From: an uncultured Collinsella sp.
GTDB lineage: Bacteria > Actinomycetota > Coriobacteriia > Coriobacteriales > Coriobacteriaceae
Length of the DNA stretch: 32,302 bases
Direction of reading: 5' to 3'
Assembly: GCA_900762015.1 (NCBI GenBank)
Contig: CAAFEX010000078.1
Coordinates: forward strand, 1-32,302
A program made the position numbers and the translations under genes. Under the pieces are notes generated by a model. It was not told the DNA's origin. It saw nothing but the letters and a program-made list of their open reading frames with translations, and did not search any database. This document shows, in pieces, positions 16,525 through 24,135 of this stretch. Numbering within the stretch: position 1 is the stretch's first letter; each line of letters opens with the position of its first letter.

Positions 16525-17460
16525 CTAATTGACACGTTTTCCATTGTGACCGAAGGGCGTCTGGGCGTGAAGGGCAAACTTGGAGGGCGCATACCTTCCA
16601 TCCATCATGCGCTCGATAAGGCCCTCGAGCTCAAGCGAACCCAAGAGTTTGAGTACGCCGACCGCATCGAGCGAGACGAGCGCCGCAATGTCGTCGACCT
16701 TGAGCGGAGAGGCAATGAGCGCATGCATCACGGTCTGTTGTGTTGGATCCAGGTCGGCAATGCCGGGAGCCTCGGGGCGCGAGTAGCGCAGGGTACCGTA
16801 GATGCGTGAGATAGCCATCTCGATAGATTCCTCGTCGATGATGCAGCAGGCACCGTTCGCAATGAGGTAATTCGTGCCACGCGACTCGGGCGATAGGATC
16901 GACCCCGGCACGGCAAGAAGTTCACGCCCCAAATCCATAGCAGCCTCGGCTGTAGAAAACGTCCCGGAAGGCATACCTGCCTCGGATACAAAGAGGGCTT
17001 GCGACAGGGCCGCGATCACGCGATTCCGGCGCGGAAAGGCAAACTTGCGCGGACCCATACCCCACGGAGAGATCGACACGACCGCGCCACCCGTATCGAG
17101 CGTGCGAGTAATAAGCCCCGCGCTCGAACGCGGGTAGACCACGTCGGCGCCCGTCCCCAGCACCACGACGTGTTTGCCGCCGGCGTTGACCGCAGCCCAA
17201 CCCGAGGCCTGGTCACAACCGACCGCGCCGCCCGAAACAACCGTCACTCCCGCCTCGACCGCCACCTTTGCCGCAAGCTCTGCCACGGCAAGACCATACG
17301 GCGAGGCCTTTCGCGCGCCGATGATGGAGAGCGCGGGCGTCGAAAGCGCCTCGGGGTTGCCGCGCACATAGAGCGTCTGAGGTACATCAGAAAGCTCCAA
17401 AACGGTCTCGGGATACAACGCGTCACCTGGATGCAGCTCGAAGGTCCCCTCGGCCATCAT
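16525..17460 (-). CDS. dprA: DNA-processing protein DprA (Smf)
   Basis: Binds incoming single-stranded DNA and loads RecA during natural transformation. With the ATG at 17460 it has 311 residues. The Rossmann-like core has SIIGARKASPYG (45-56), SGGAVGCDQASGWAA (76-90), FPRRNRVIAALS (142-153) and AVPGS (183-187). A C-terminal winged-helix domain (about 238-298) follows. There is no long N-terminal SAM domain, so it is a short form. The ATG overlaps the comM stop by four bases (ATGA), with AAGGAGG five bases upstream, so comM and dprA are coupled. Together they suggest, but do not prove, DNA-uptake recombination ability. No other competence gene lies in the window. Confidence 0.95.
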   Translation of the reverse strand: MMAEGTFELHPGDALYPETVLELSDVPQTLYVRGNPEALSTPALSIIGARKASPYGLAVAELAAKVAVEAGVTVVSGGAVGCDQASGWAAVNAGGKHVVVLGTGADVVYPRSSAGLITRTLDTGGAVVSISPWGMGPRKFAFPRRNRVIAALSQALFVSEAGMPSGTFSTAEAAMDLGRELLAVPGSILSPESRGTNYLIANGACCIIDEESIEMAISRIYGTLRYSRPEAPGIADLDPTQQTVMHALIASPLKVDDIAALVSLDAVGVLKLLGSLELEGLIERMMDGRYAPSKFALHAQTPFGHNGKRVN

Positions 17461-18980
17461 TGGTCCCTCCTTCCCTGGTACATCGCCGCCTCGAGCACGT
17501 GGTCCTGCGTCACCTGCTCGCTCTCGGCGACGTCGGCGATTGTACGCGCGATACGCACCAGGCGCACGATGCCGCGACCCGTAAGATGTGTGCGTTTGGA
17601 CAGGCCGAGTACACATTTCTCGGCAGCATCATCGAGCTCAAAGGTCGAAACGACGCCGTCAATGGACCGCGTCTCGTCATCCTCGGCCTCGGCATCCGCA
17701 TCGTCCATACGGGATTCGCGCCAAGCGCGAAAGGCGCGACCGCGCACAACGTAGTCACGCAACTCGGCCGACGACATACCCTCCGCGCCCTCGATAATCA
17801 CTTGGGGGTCGGGACGGGTCACATCGATCATCATGTCGATACGGTCGGCCAAAGGACCGCGCAACTTTGCCTGATAGCGCTCCACCATCGATGCCGAGCA
17901 GCGGCATGGCACCTCACGGTCGCCCAAAAAGCCGCAGGGGCAGGGATTGCTCGCAGCGAGCAGCTGAAAGCGCGACGGGAAGGTAAAGGCCCCGTCGACG
18001 CGTACAATCCTCACATAGCCGCGTTCGATGGGCTGACGCAGCGTCTGCAGCACACCCGTGGGAAACTCGGCAAGCTCGTCCAAAAAGAGCACGCCGCCAT
18101 GAGCCAGGCTAATCTCACCCGGATGCACCGGGCGTCCTCCGCCGATAAGGCCCGCCGTTGAAATGCTGTGATGGGGACTTCGAAACGGTCGATGACCTGC
18201 CAATAAGCCATCGATGTTCTCGCCCAAGACCGAATGGATGCACAGCGCCTCCTGCTGATCCTCAACGGAAAGCTCGGGCAGAATGCCGGTCATACGGCGC
18301 GCGAGCATCGTCTTGCCCGATCCCGGGGACCCGATCATAAGCAAACCGAGCTCACCCGCTGCCGCCAGTGCCATGCCGCGTTTGGCGACCTCCTGCCCCA
18401 GCACGTCGGCATAGTCGAGCTCGGGCTCAAAGGTCGCCTCGACGCCCTCAGAATCCAAGTAGTGCCGCGCGGCATCGCCCATGCCGTGAGCAAGCTGAGA
18501 CAGATGGTCGATAAAGCCGCAATCCACGCCCGCGAGTGGCACATGCTGGTCGGACCTGCCGGCGATAAAAGACAGTCCCATGTCTCGAGCCAATAGCTGA
18601 AACGCCACCTCGCCCTTGACAGGAAGCACCGTGCCGTCCAAGCCGAGCTCGCCGGCGATAAGACAACGATCGAGGTTGTCGCGGGGAATCTGACCATCGG
18701 CCGCTAGAACCGCGATGGCGATGGGCAGATCAAAGCCGCTACCGGTCTTGCGAATATCGCCGGGCGCCAGATTGACCGTAATGCCCGAGCGTGGGATCTC
18801 GAACCCGGCGGAGCGCATCGCGCAGCGAATGCGCCCGCGTGACTCCATCACCTCCATACTCGGGATGCCGAGCATCTGAATGCCCGGAACGCCACCGGCA
18901 AGCGAGACCTCGACCGTGACGTGAATCGCCTCGACGCCGCGGATGCAGGCCGCGTGAACGGCAAACGTCTCGAACGCCAT
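17457..18980 (-). CDS. comM: ComM/YifB family AAA+ ATPase (Mg-chelatase-like)
   Basis: A hexameric helicase-like ATPase that promotes branch migration when transforming DNA is integrated. With the ATG at 18980 it has 507 residues. An N-terminal Lon-protease-like S5 fold domain (about 1-170) precedes the AAA+ Mg-chelatase module with Walker A GSPGSGKT (217-224) and Walker B GGVLFLDE (295-302). Four cysteines (347, 349, 359, 361) around NPCPCG and PCRCS may bind zinc. The C-terminal domain (about 400-507) contains a short acidic insert (426-437). The frame is open upstream, but those residues are not family-like. The ATG shares one base with the yraN TGA stop. Despite the name, no magnesium chelation is implied. 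Confidence 0.94.
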   Translation of the reverse strand: MAFETFAVHAACIRGVEAIHVTVEVSLAGGVPGIQMLGIPSMEVMESRGRIRCAMRSAGFEIPRSGITVNLAPGDIRKTGSGFDLPIAIAVLAADGQIPRDNLDRCLIAGELGLDGTVLPVKGEVAFQLLARDMGLSFIAGRSDQHVPLAGVDCGFIDHLSQLAHGMGDAARHYLDSEGVEATFEPELDYADVLGQEVAKRGMALAAAGELGLLMIGSPGSGKTMLARRMTGILPELSVEDQQEALCIHSVLGENIDGLLAGHRPFRSPHHSISTAGLIGGGRPVHPGEISLAHGGVLFLDELAEFPTGVLQTLRQPIERGYVRIVRVDGAFTFPSRFQLLAASNPCPCGFLGDREVPCRCSASMVERYQAKLRGPLADRIDMMIDVTRPDPQVIIEGAEGMSSAELRDYVVRGRAFRAWRESRMDDADAEAEDDETRSIDGVVSTFELDDAAEKCVLGLSKRTHLTGRGIVRLVRIARTIADVAESEQVTQDHVLEAAMYQGRRDQ

Positions 18981-19465
18981 CACGACACCTGCCAATCGAA
19001 TGCGTTGTACTGATGCTCGATCTCGGCGATATGCCCGCCGCGAATGGTGACGCCCACGGCATCGAAGCGGATCGCCTTGAGCGGATAGTGCTCCATGAGA
19101 TAGCAGCTTGCGATGCGGCGGTAGCGGCGTTGCTTTTGGGCATCCACGGCCTCCTCGGGAAAGACCCGCGTGGTGCAATCCAGGGCGACGCGTCTCGTCT
19201 TGACCTCGGCCATCACCACGACATCGTCGAGCTCATCGAGCAGCACCAGGTCGGCCTCGCCCTCGGTACACCGATAGCCCTGCTCCAGCAAGGTGTAGCC
19301 GCGCTCGTTAAAGTAGTCGATGGTGATCAGCTCGCCCAGCATGCCCAACTCGCGGGGACTGAGTCCCTTGATAAACTCGGGCGTCATCGCCCCGCAGTCG
19401 AGCTCGCCGTTTTCCCAACGCTCCTTGAGCTGCTGCGTCTTGCTCTTTTTGCTTGCGGCACTCAT
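18980..19465 (-). CDS. yraN: YraN family (UPF0102) nuclease-like protein
   Basis: A small protein with a restriction-endonuclease-like (Holliday-junction resolvase-like) fold. With the ATG at 19465 it has 161 residues, longer than the usual 120. The first 35 or so residues form a charged extension before the family start at LGMLGELITIDYF. The PD-(D/E)xK-type active site is visible as E45, D72 (GEADLVLL) and E87-x-K89 in AEVKTR. The function is not firmly known in any organism; a role in DNA processing is inferred from fold and from the conserved position beside rnhB, comM and dprA. GGAAAGGAG precedes the ATG. It is the first gene of the five-gene set yraN-comM-dprA-trmFO-xerC, with a terminator upstream. 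Confidence 0.88.
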   Translation of the reverse strand: MSAASKKSKTQQLKERWENGELDCGAMTPEFIKGLSPRELGMLGELITIDYFNERGYTLLEQGYRCTEGEADLVLLDELDDVVVMAEVKTRRVALDCTTRVFPEEAVDAQKQRRYRRIASCYLMEHYPLKAIRFDAVGVTIRGGHIAEIEHQYNAFDWQVS

Positions 19466-19533
19466 GGGGTCTCCTTTCCTGCACACTGCATTGCCCCGAT
19501 GATGAGGGCACCTTTCATGCGGGTAAGTACCGG

Positions 19534-19555
19534 AAGCTAACCAAAAGCTGACCAA
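19534..19555. repeat. Tandem 11-bp repeat upstream of yraN
   Basis: AAGCTAACCAA (19534-19544) is followed directly by AAGCTGACCAA (19545-19555), one mismatch. The period is about one helical turn, which would place two protein contacts on one DNA face. It lies between the rnhB terminator and the yraN start, where the operon promoter should be. I cannot place a convincing -35/-10 pair. Confidence 0.45.
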
Positions 19556-19563
19556 ATGCCGAC

Positions 19564-19605
19564 AAAAAACGGGCCGTACGCAGCAATGGTGTTGCATACG
19601 GCCCG
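19564..19605 (-). terminator. Terminator after rnhB
   Basis: On the minus strand CGGGCCGTA (19605-19597) pairs with TACGGCCCG (19578-19570), with further GCA/TGC pairing inside, and TTTTTT follows. It lies 50 bases past the rnhB stop and separates it from yraN. Confidence 0.88.
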
Positions 19606-19654
19606 CTACCAGCAGGTTTATAAAACCCCAGGGGTCCCTGTCTCCACAATTGAC

Positions 19655-20443
19655 CTAGAAAAGGCGCTCAGTCTGCAGAAAGTTTCCGCAAAAGCTCACA
19701 CGGTGCAGCGGAGAAAGACCATGTTTGCGAATGGCCTCGATGTGCTCGGGGCTCGCATAGCCCTTCGATTCGGCCAGATGGTACTCGGGATACTCGGCAT
19801 CGTACTCGACCATCATCTCGTCACGCGTCACCTTGGCCATGATGGACGCCGCGGCGATGCAGGCGATTTTAGCATCGCCCTTCACCACGTCGCGCTCGTT
19901 GGGAACGGCGCCCAAGGGGTTGCCATCCATGAGGACGCAGTCGGGTTCAAGTCCCGTATCGGCCACGGCGCCCGCAACGGCGGTACGGATAGCACGGGCC
20001 ATGCCCATCTCATCGATATCCTTAGGCGCGATATGGCAAAAGCCGATCGCCGTCGCCACCTCGGCAATCTTCACTGAGAGCAACTCGCGGCGCGCCGGCG
20101 TGAGCTTTTTGGAATCGTTGATGCCCCAGACGCGCGGCTCCATAGGAAGGCAGACGGCGCATACCGTCAAAGGACCGGCCACCGATCCGCGACCCACCTC
20201 GTCGACACCAACGACCACCCCATCGCCGCCAAGCTCATGCATAAGCTCATACATATCATTGACGCGCTCGCGCTCGGCAAGCTCTTTGGCATGGCGTTTG
20301 AGGGCGCGTTCACAAGCCTTGATCACCTGCTGGCGCGGGTCCTCGCGATAATGCTCCACGAGGGCGGGAATCTCCTCAAACGTAGCGCTCGCCAACTCAC
20401 CGGCAACCTGCGATGCCGAAACCGAGCTCGTCATGTTGGCCAT
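19655..20443 (-). CDS. rnhB: Ribonuclease HII
   Basis: Removes single ribonucleotides and RNA-DNA hybrids from DNA. With the ATG at 20443 it has 262 residues. The catalytic acids are D81 and E82 in GVDEVGRGSVAGPL, D173 in LMDGNPLG and D190 in KGDAKIACIAAAS. NDSKKLT (109-115) is the substrate motif. An N-terminal helical extension of about 70 residues is also found in Bacillus RnhB and probably helps substrate binding. GGAGG at 20451-20455 sits seven bases before this ATG; the ATG at 20461 would place that Shine-Dalgarno inside the gene. The L19 terminator ends about 20 bases upstream of the Shine-Dalgarno, so there is hardly room for a promoter of its own. Confidence 0.95.
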   Translation of the reverse strand: MANMTSSVSASQVAGELASATFEEIPALVEHYREDPRQQVIKACERALKRHAKELAERERVNDMYELMHELGGDGVVVGVDEVGRGSVAGPLTVCAVCLPMEPRVWGINDSKKLTPARRELLSVKIAEVATAIGFCHIAPKDIDEMGMARAIRTAVAGAVADTGLEPDCVLMDGNPLGAVPNERDVVKGDAKIACIAAASIMAKVTRDEMMVEYDAEYPEYHLAESKGYASPEHIEAIRKHGLSPLHRVSFCGNFLQTERLF

Positions 20444-20472
20444 ACCAGGCCCTCCTTGCATGCAAATCAGAT

Positions 20473-20502
20473 AAAAAGAAGGGCCACCCGAAGGTGACCC
20501 TT
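20473..20502 (-). terminator. Terminator after rplS
   Basis: On the minus strand AAGGGTCACC (20502-20493), a UUCG-type tetraloop and GGTGGCCCTT (20488-20479) are followed by CTTTTTATC. It begins 35 bases past the rplS stop. Because it is almost adjacent to the rnhB Shine-Dalgarno, rnhB is probably expressed by partial read-through. Confidence 0.9.
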
Positions 20503-20536
20503 GTGTCCAAACGAGTGGACAGACGCTGCGATCTTC

Positions 20537-20878
20537 TTAGCGCTTCTCGGGGATGCGAGCAGCCTTGCCCACCTTGTCGCGGAGGTAGTACAGCTTGGCG
20601 CGACGGACGCGACCATGACGAACGACCTCGAGCTTGGCGATCTTGGGGCTGTGAAGCGGGAAGGTACGCTCAACACCGACACCGAAGGACATCTTGCGGA
20701 CGGTGAAGGTCTCGCGGGCACCGGCGCCGGCCATGCGGATGACGTCGCCCTGGAAGACCTGGATGCGCTCGCGGTCGCCTTCCTTAATGCGGTAGTGAAC
20801 CTTGACGTTGTCGGCGACGCGAACCTGAGGAATGTCCTCGCGGATCTGCTGACGCTCGATTGCGCGGATGTAATCCAT
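20537..20878 (-). CDS. rplS: 50S ribosomal protein L19
   Basis: Large-subunit protein at the 30S-50S interface. With the ATG at 20878 it has 113 residues, the normal length. The family core is visible in GDNVKVH-like VADNVKVHYRIKEGDRERIQ, the VFQGDVIRM strand, FTVRKMSFGVGVERTFPLHSP and the C-terminal basic RHGRVRRAKLYYLRDKVGKAARI. AAGGA lies seven bases upstream of the ATG. It has a promoter and a structured leader of its own and a terminator after it, so it is a transcription unit separate from rpsP-khpA-rimM-trmD. In Bacillus rplS directly follows trmD; here lepB and the glyQS-ppsR-ppdK block lie between. Confidence 0.97.
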   Translation of the reverse strand: MDYIRAIERQQIREDIPQVRVADNVKVHYRIKEGDRERIQVFQGDVIRMAGAGARETFTVRKMSFGVGVERTFPLHSPKIAKLEVVRHGRVRRAKLYYLRDKVGKAARIPEKR

Positions 20879-20902
20879 GTGCAATTCCTTACTCTTCTAG
20901 AG

Positions 20903-20926
20903 GTGCCGTACCACCTTGGCCGGCAC
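20903..20926 (-). promoter_or_regulatory. Hairpin in the rplS leader
   Basis: GTGCCG (20903-20908) and CGGCAC (20921-20926) form a six-pair stem 25 bases before the rplS Shine-Dalgarno. The leader is about 60 bases. L19 leader RNAs are known in other Gram-positives; whether this belongs to one needs a covariance search. Confidence 0.4.
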
Positions 20927-20947
20927 GTAGTTGAACAAACGTATTCG

Positions 20948-20975
20948 AGTATACACGCGCGGGTTTCTGCTGCAA
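20948..20975 (-). promoter_or_regulatory. Promoter of rplS
   Basis: On the minus strand TTGCAG (20975-20970), a 16-base spacer and TATACT (20953-20948) form a good promoter in an AT-rich gap. The start would fall near 20941. Confidence 0.72.
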
Positions 20976-21025
20976 GAACAATTTTTTACGCAGACAAAAA
21001 GACAAAACCCGCACATGATAACCGC

Positions 21026-21049
21026 CCGCCTCGAGAATGAGACAGGCGG
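21026..21049 (-). terminator. Possible weak terminator hairpin after ppdK
   Basis: CCGCCT (21049-21044 on the minus strand) pairs with AGGCGG (21031-21026) about 40 bases past the ppdK stop. The T-rich stretch comes only about 20 bases later, so this is not a textbook terminator. Confidence 0.3.
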
Positions 21050-21088
21050 CATGAAGGGGGGCTACACTAGGCATCTAGACCCAAAACG

Positions 21089-23839
21089 TTACGCGGAGCG
21101 CTTCGCCTCGAGCTTGGCCTGGGCGGCCGCAAGACGTGCGAGGGGCACGCGATAGGGCGAGCAGGACACGTAGTCCACGTCGGCCACGTTGAACAGGCCC
21201 TTAATGGACTTGGGGTCGCCGCCGTGCTCGCCGCACACGCCAAAGTGCATGTCGGGGTTGGTGGCGCGACCCTTCTCGACGGCCATGCGCACCAGTTCCA
21301 GTACCGCCGCGTCGATGGTCTCGAAGGGGTTGTCCTTCAGGATCTTCTTATGCATGTACAGCGGGATGAACTTGGCCTCGGCGTCGTCGCGCGAGAAGCC
21401 AAAGGTCGTCTGGGTGAGGTCATTGGTGCCAAAGCAGAAGAAGTCGGCATGCTGGGCGATATCGTCGGCGACCATGCAGGCGCGTGGCAGCTCGAGCATC
21501 GTGCCCACGGGAATATTGAGCTCGACGCCTTCTTCGGCGGAAACCTCGGCGATCACGTGCTCGATGACCTCGCGGGTCTGGACATGCTCGGCCGTAATGG
21601 AAACGAGCGGGACCATAATCTCGGGGCGCGGGTCGACGCCCTCCTTGATAAGGCGGGCGGCAGCCGTGGCGACGGCGCGGACCTGCATGAGCGGCAGGTC
21701 GCTAAAGACGACGGACAGGCGCACGCCGCGCAGACCGAGCATCGGGTTGGACTCGACCATGCCGTCGATACGACGCAGGCGGGCGCGCAGGACGGCAAGC
21801 TCTTCCTCGCTGGCACCAGCGGCTTCCTTCTTGGTGATGGCGACCTCGAGCTCGCGAGGATTATCCAGGAACTCATGAAGCGGCGGATCGAGCAGACGAA
21901 CGACCACATCGCGACCGGACATGGTCTTGAACATCGCCAGGAAGTCCTCGGTCTGAACCTTGAGCAGGTCGGCCAGGGCCTGCTGCTTCACCGCCTCATC
22001 GTCAGACAGGATAAAGCTCTGGATGATGTTCTTACGGTCACCCAGGAACATGTGCTCGGTGCGGCATAGACCGATGGCCTCGGCACCAAACTCGAGGGCA
22101 AGCTCGGCATCCTCGGGATTGTCGGCGTTGACGCGCACATGGTTGGCATGACCACAGGTCTCGTCCAGGCGAATCTCGTCAGCCCAGGACAGGATGGTGT
22201 CCAGATCGCCGGTGAGCTCTGCAGAGACCAGGTCGACCGCGCCGTCGACGACGATACCCTGGGTGCCGTCGATGGAGATGACATCGCCCTCGCGCAGCAC
22301 GCGGTCGCTGCCCTCGATGCGCACGACCTTCTCTGCCGCGTCAATGTGGAAGCGCTCAACGCCGCAAACGCAGGGCGTACCCATGCCGCGGGCGATAACG
22401 GCGGCATGGCTCGTCTTGCCACCGTGGCTGGTCAGGATGCCCTCGGCGGCGACCATGCCCTTCAGGTCGTCGGGGTTGGTCTCCCAACGAACCAGAATGA
22501 CCTTGTGACCCTCGGCGGAACGCGCGACAGCGTCGTCGCTCGAGAACACGACCTCGCCCACGGCGGCACCGGGGCTGGCATTAAGACCGCTGGCGAGAGC
22601 CTCGTACTTCTTGGAGGCGTCGAACTGCGGGTGAAGGAGCTGGTCGAGTTGCGCGGGATCGATGCGGCTCACGGCCTCTTCGCGGGTGATCAGGCCTTCC
22701 TCGACCATTTCGATGGCGATGCGCAGGGCGGCGGTGGCGCTGCGCTTGCCCACGCGGGTCTGGAGCATCCAGAGCTTGCCCTGCTCGATGGTAAACTCGA
22801 TATCGCACATATCGCGGTAATGATCCTCGAGCGTCAGGAACACGCGCTCGAGCTCCTCACCTGCGGACTCGAGGCCCGGGGTGGTCTTGAGGTCGGCGAT
22901 GGGCTCGGTGTTGCGGATACCGGCGACGACGTCCTCGCCCTGGGCATTAACCAAAAAGTCACCGTAGAACTCCTTGGTGCCGTCGGCCGGATTACGCGTA
23001 AAGGCGACGCCTGTCGCAGAGGTCTCGCCCTTGTTGCCAAAGGCCATGGCCTGCACGTTGACGGCGGTGCCGAGCTCGTCGGAGATGCCGTGCTGTTTGC
23101 GATAGATGCAGGCGCGCTCGTTCATCCAGCTGCCAAAGACGGCCTGGATGGCAAGGCGCAGCTGGAGCTCCGGATCGTGTGGGAAGACGGGCTTGCCATC
23201 GGCGACCTCGAGCTCGGGATACAGGGCGGCATCGACGTTCTCGGAGAAGATGCCCTTAAAGGTCTCGACGAGTTCCTGCAGGTCCTCGGCCGAAAGCTCG
23301 GAATCGACGCGAACGCCGGCGACCAGGCGGGCCTGGGTCAGGGCGTTCTCGAACAGGTCGGCATCGACACCCATGACGACGTTGGAGAACATCTGGATAA
23401 AGCGACGATAGCTATCCCAGGCAAAACGCGGGTTCTGCGTCTGCGCGATGAGGCCCTGGACGGAATCGTCATTGAGGCCCAAGTTGAGGACCGTGTCCAT
23501 CATACCGGGCATGGAGAACGGAGCGCCCGAACGAACCGACACGAGCAGCGGATCGGAGGCGTCGCCGAGCTTCTTGCCGCAGCGGGCCTCGAGGTCCGCC
23601 TCGGCGGCAACGATCTCATCGAGTGCGCCCTCGGGCCACACGTTGCCGGCACCGGAGTACTCGACGCAAGTCTGGCAGGTAATGGTAAAGCCACCGGGAA
23701 CCGGCAGGCCGATACGGCTCATCTCGGCAAGGTTAGCGCCTTTGCCGCCAAGCACGAAGTTCATGGACTTGTCGCCCTCGGTGACACAGGTGCCCTGGGC
23801 GTCGGTTCCAAAACGGTAAACCCTCTTGCAATCGCTCAC
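21089..23839 (-). CDS. ppdK: Pyruvate, phosphate dikinase
   Basis: Interconverts pyruvate + ATP + Pi and PEP + AMP + PPi. In anaerobes it often runs toward pyruvate or feeds gluconeogenesis. The 916-residue protein has the N-terminal ATP-grasp nucleotide domain (GGKGANLAEMSRIGLPVPGGF near 28-48) and the swivelling phosphohistidine domain with GGKTSHAAV. Catalytic H478 is there, with T476, the known regulatory threonine, two residues before it. The C-terminal PEP/pyruvate TIM barrel has catalytic C869 in VCGEHGGDP. The start is GTG at 23839 with AAGGGG seven bases upstream. Its regulator gene ppsR lies upstream on the same strand, separated by a 296-base gap rich in repeats, so ppdK probably has its own controlled promoter. 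Confidence 0.97.
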   Translation of the reverse strand: MSDCKRVYRFGTDAQGTCVTEGDKSMNFVLGGKGANLAEMSRIGLPVPGGFTITCQTCVEYSGAGNVWPEGALDEIVAAEADLEARCGKKLGDASDPLLVSVRSGAPFSMPGMMDTVLNLGLNDDSVQGLIAQTQNPRFAWDSYRRFIQMFSNVVMGVDADLFENALTQARLVAGVRVDSELSAEDLQELVETFKGIFSENVDAALYPELEVADGKPVFPHDPELQLRLAIQAVFGSWMNERACIYRKQHGISDELGTAVNVQAMAFGNKGETSATGVAFTRNPADGTKEFYGDFLVNAQGEDVVAGIRNTEPIADLKTTPGLESAGEELERVFLTLEDHYRDMCDIEFTIEQGKLWMLQTRVGKRSATAALRIAIEMVEEGLITREEAVSRIDPAQLDQLLHPQFDASKKYEALASGLNASPGAAVGEVVFSSDDAVARSAEGHKVILVRWETNPDDLKGMVAAEGILTSHGGKTSHAAVIARGMGTPCVCGVERFHIDAAEKVVRIEGSDRVLREGDVISIDGTQGIVVDGAVDLVSAELTGDLDTILSWADEIRLDETCGHANHVRVNADNPEDAELALEFGAEAIGLCRTEHMFLGDRKNIIQSFILSDDEAVKQQALADLLKVQTEDFLAMFKTMSGRDVVVRLLDPPLHEFLDNPRELEVAITKKEAAGASEEELAVLRARLRRIDGMVESNPMLGLRGVRLSVVFSDLPLMQVRAVATAAARLIKEGVDPRPEIMVPLVSITAEHVQTREVIEHVIAEVSAEEGVELNIPVGTMLELPRACMVADDIAQHADFFCFGTNDLTQTTFGFSRDDAEAKFIPLYMHKKILKDNPFETIDAAVLELVRMAVEKGRATNPDMHFGVCGEHGGDPKSIKGLFNVADVDYVSCSPYRVPLARLAAAQAKLEAKRSA

Positions 23840-23961
23840 GATACTTCCCCTTCCATGCGCTTACGCGCACGACCGTGGTAACGAATCGACCCGCCAGATG
23901 CGGGCCGTGAGGGAACTATACGGCGGGTTTTGAGCGGGCTTAAGCAGAGGATGCGCGGTTT

Positions 23962-24009
23962 GGTAAACGTGCTAAAACTGGCGGTAAACGGTAGGTAAAG
24001 GTGGTTACC
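23962..24009. repeat. GGTAAA repeat cluster upstream of ppdK
   Basis: GGTAAA occurs at 23962-23967, 23983-23988 and 23994-23999, followed by the inverted form GGTTACC at 24003-24009. Start-to-start distances are 21 and 11 bases, two turns and one turn of DNA. This looks like a multi-site operator for a regulator of ppdK; the regulator is unknown. Confidence 0.45.
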
Positions 24010-24032
24010 TTATGAAGAGACCACTTCAATAA

Positions 24033-24053
24033 ACTTGCAGGTCAAATGCAAGT
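24033..24053. promoter_or_regulatory. Perfect inverted repeat ACTTGCA-N7-TGCAAGT
   Basis: Two 7-base arms (24033-24039 and 24047-24053) with a 7-base spacer lie in the AT-rich part of the ppdK upstream region. The form suits a dimeric regulator. It has no T-run, so it is not a terminator. Confidence 0.5.
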
Positions 24054-24135
24054 AATTTGCTAAATCGCTTTACCATTATCGTGCATTATTTTTAGTTAGT
24101 CTTTTTAGACGGGGCTTTTTAGCTACCCCAATAAG

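Larger units (their letters stand above)
23840..24135 (-). promoter_or_regulatory. ppsR-ppdK intergenic regulatory region
   Basis: A 296-base gap with no gene that I can support. It is AT-rich at 24029-24125. It holds a perfect ACTTGCA/TGCAAGT inverted repeat (24033-24053) and three GGTAAA copies. A -10-like TATAGT (minus strand, 23920-23915) has no good -35, and a CCCGC/GCGGG hairpin lies at 23890-23904 in the presumed leader. AT-rich short stems at 24097-24128 may help end ppsR transcripts, but no clean terminator is visible. Confidence 0.5.

Noticed and set aside
18981..19178. Upstream extension of comM by 66 residues
   Set aside because: Arginine-rich, overlaps yraN fully, and the family start fits the ATG at 18980.
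22139..23881. A 580-codon plus-strand open frame opposite ppdK
   Set aside because: Antisense shadow; no Shine-Dalgarno and no recognisable fold.
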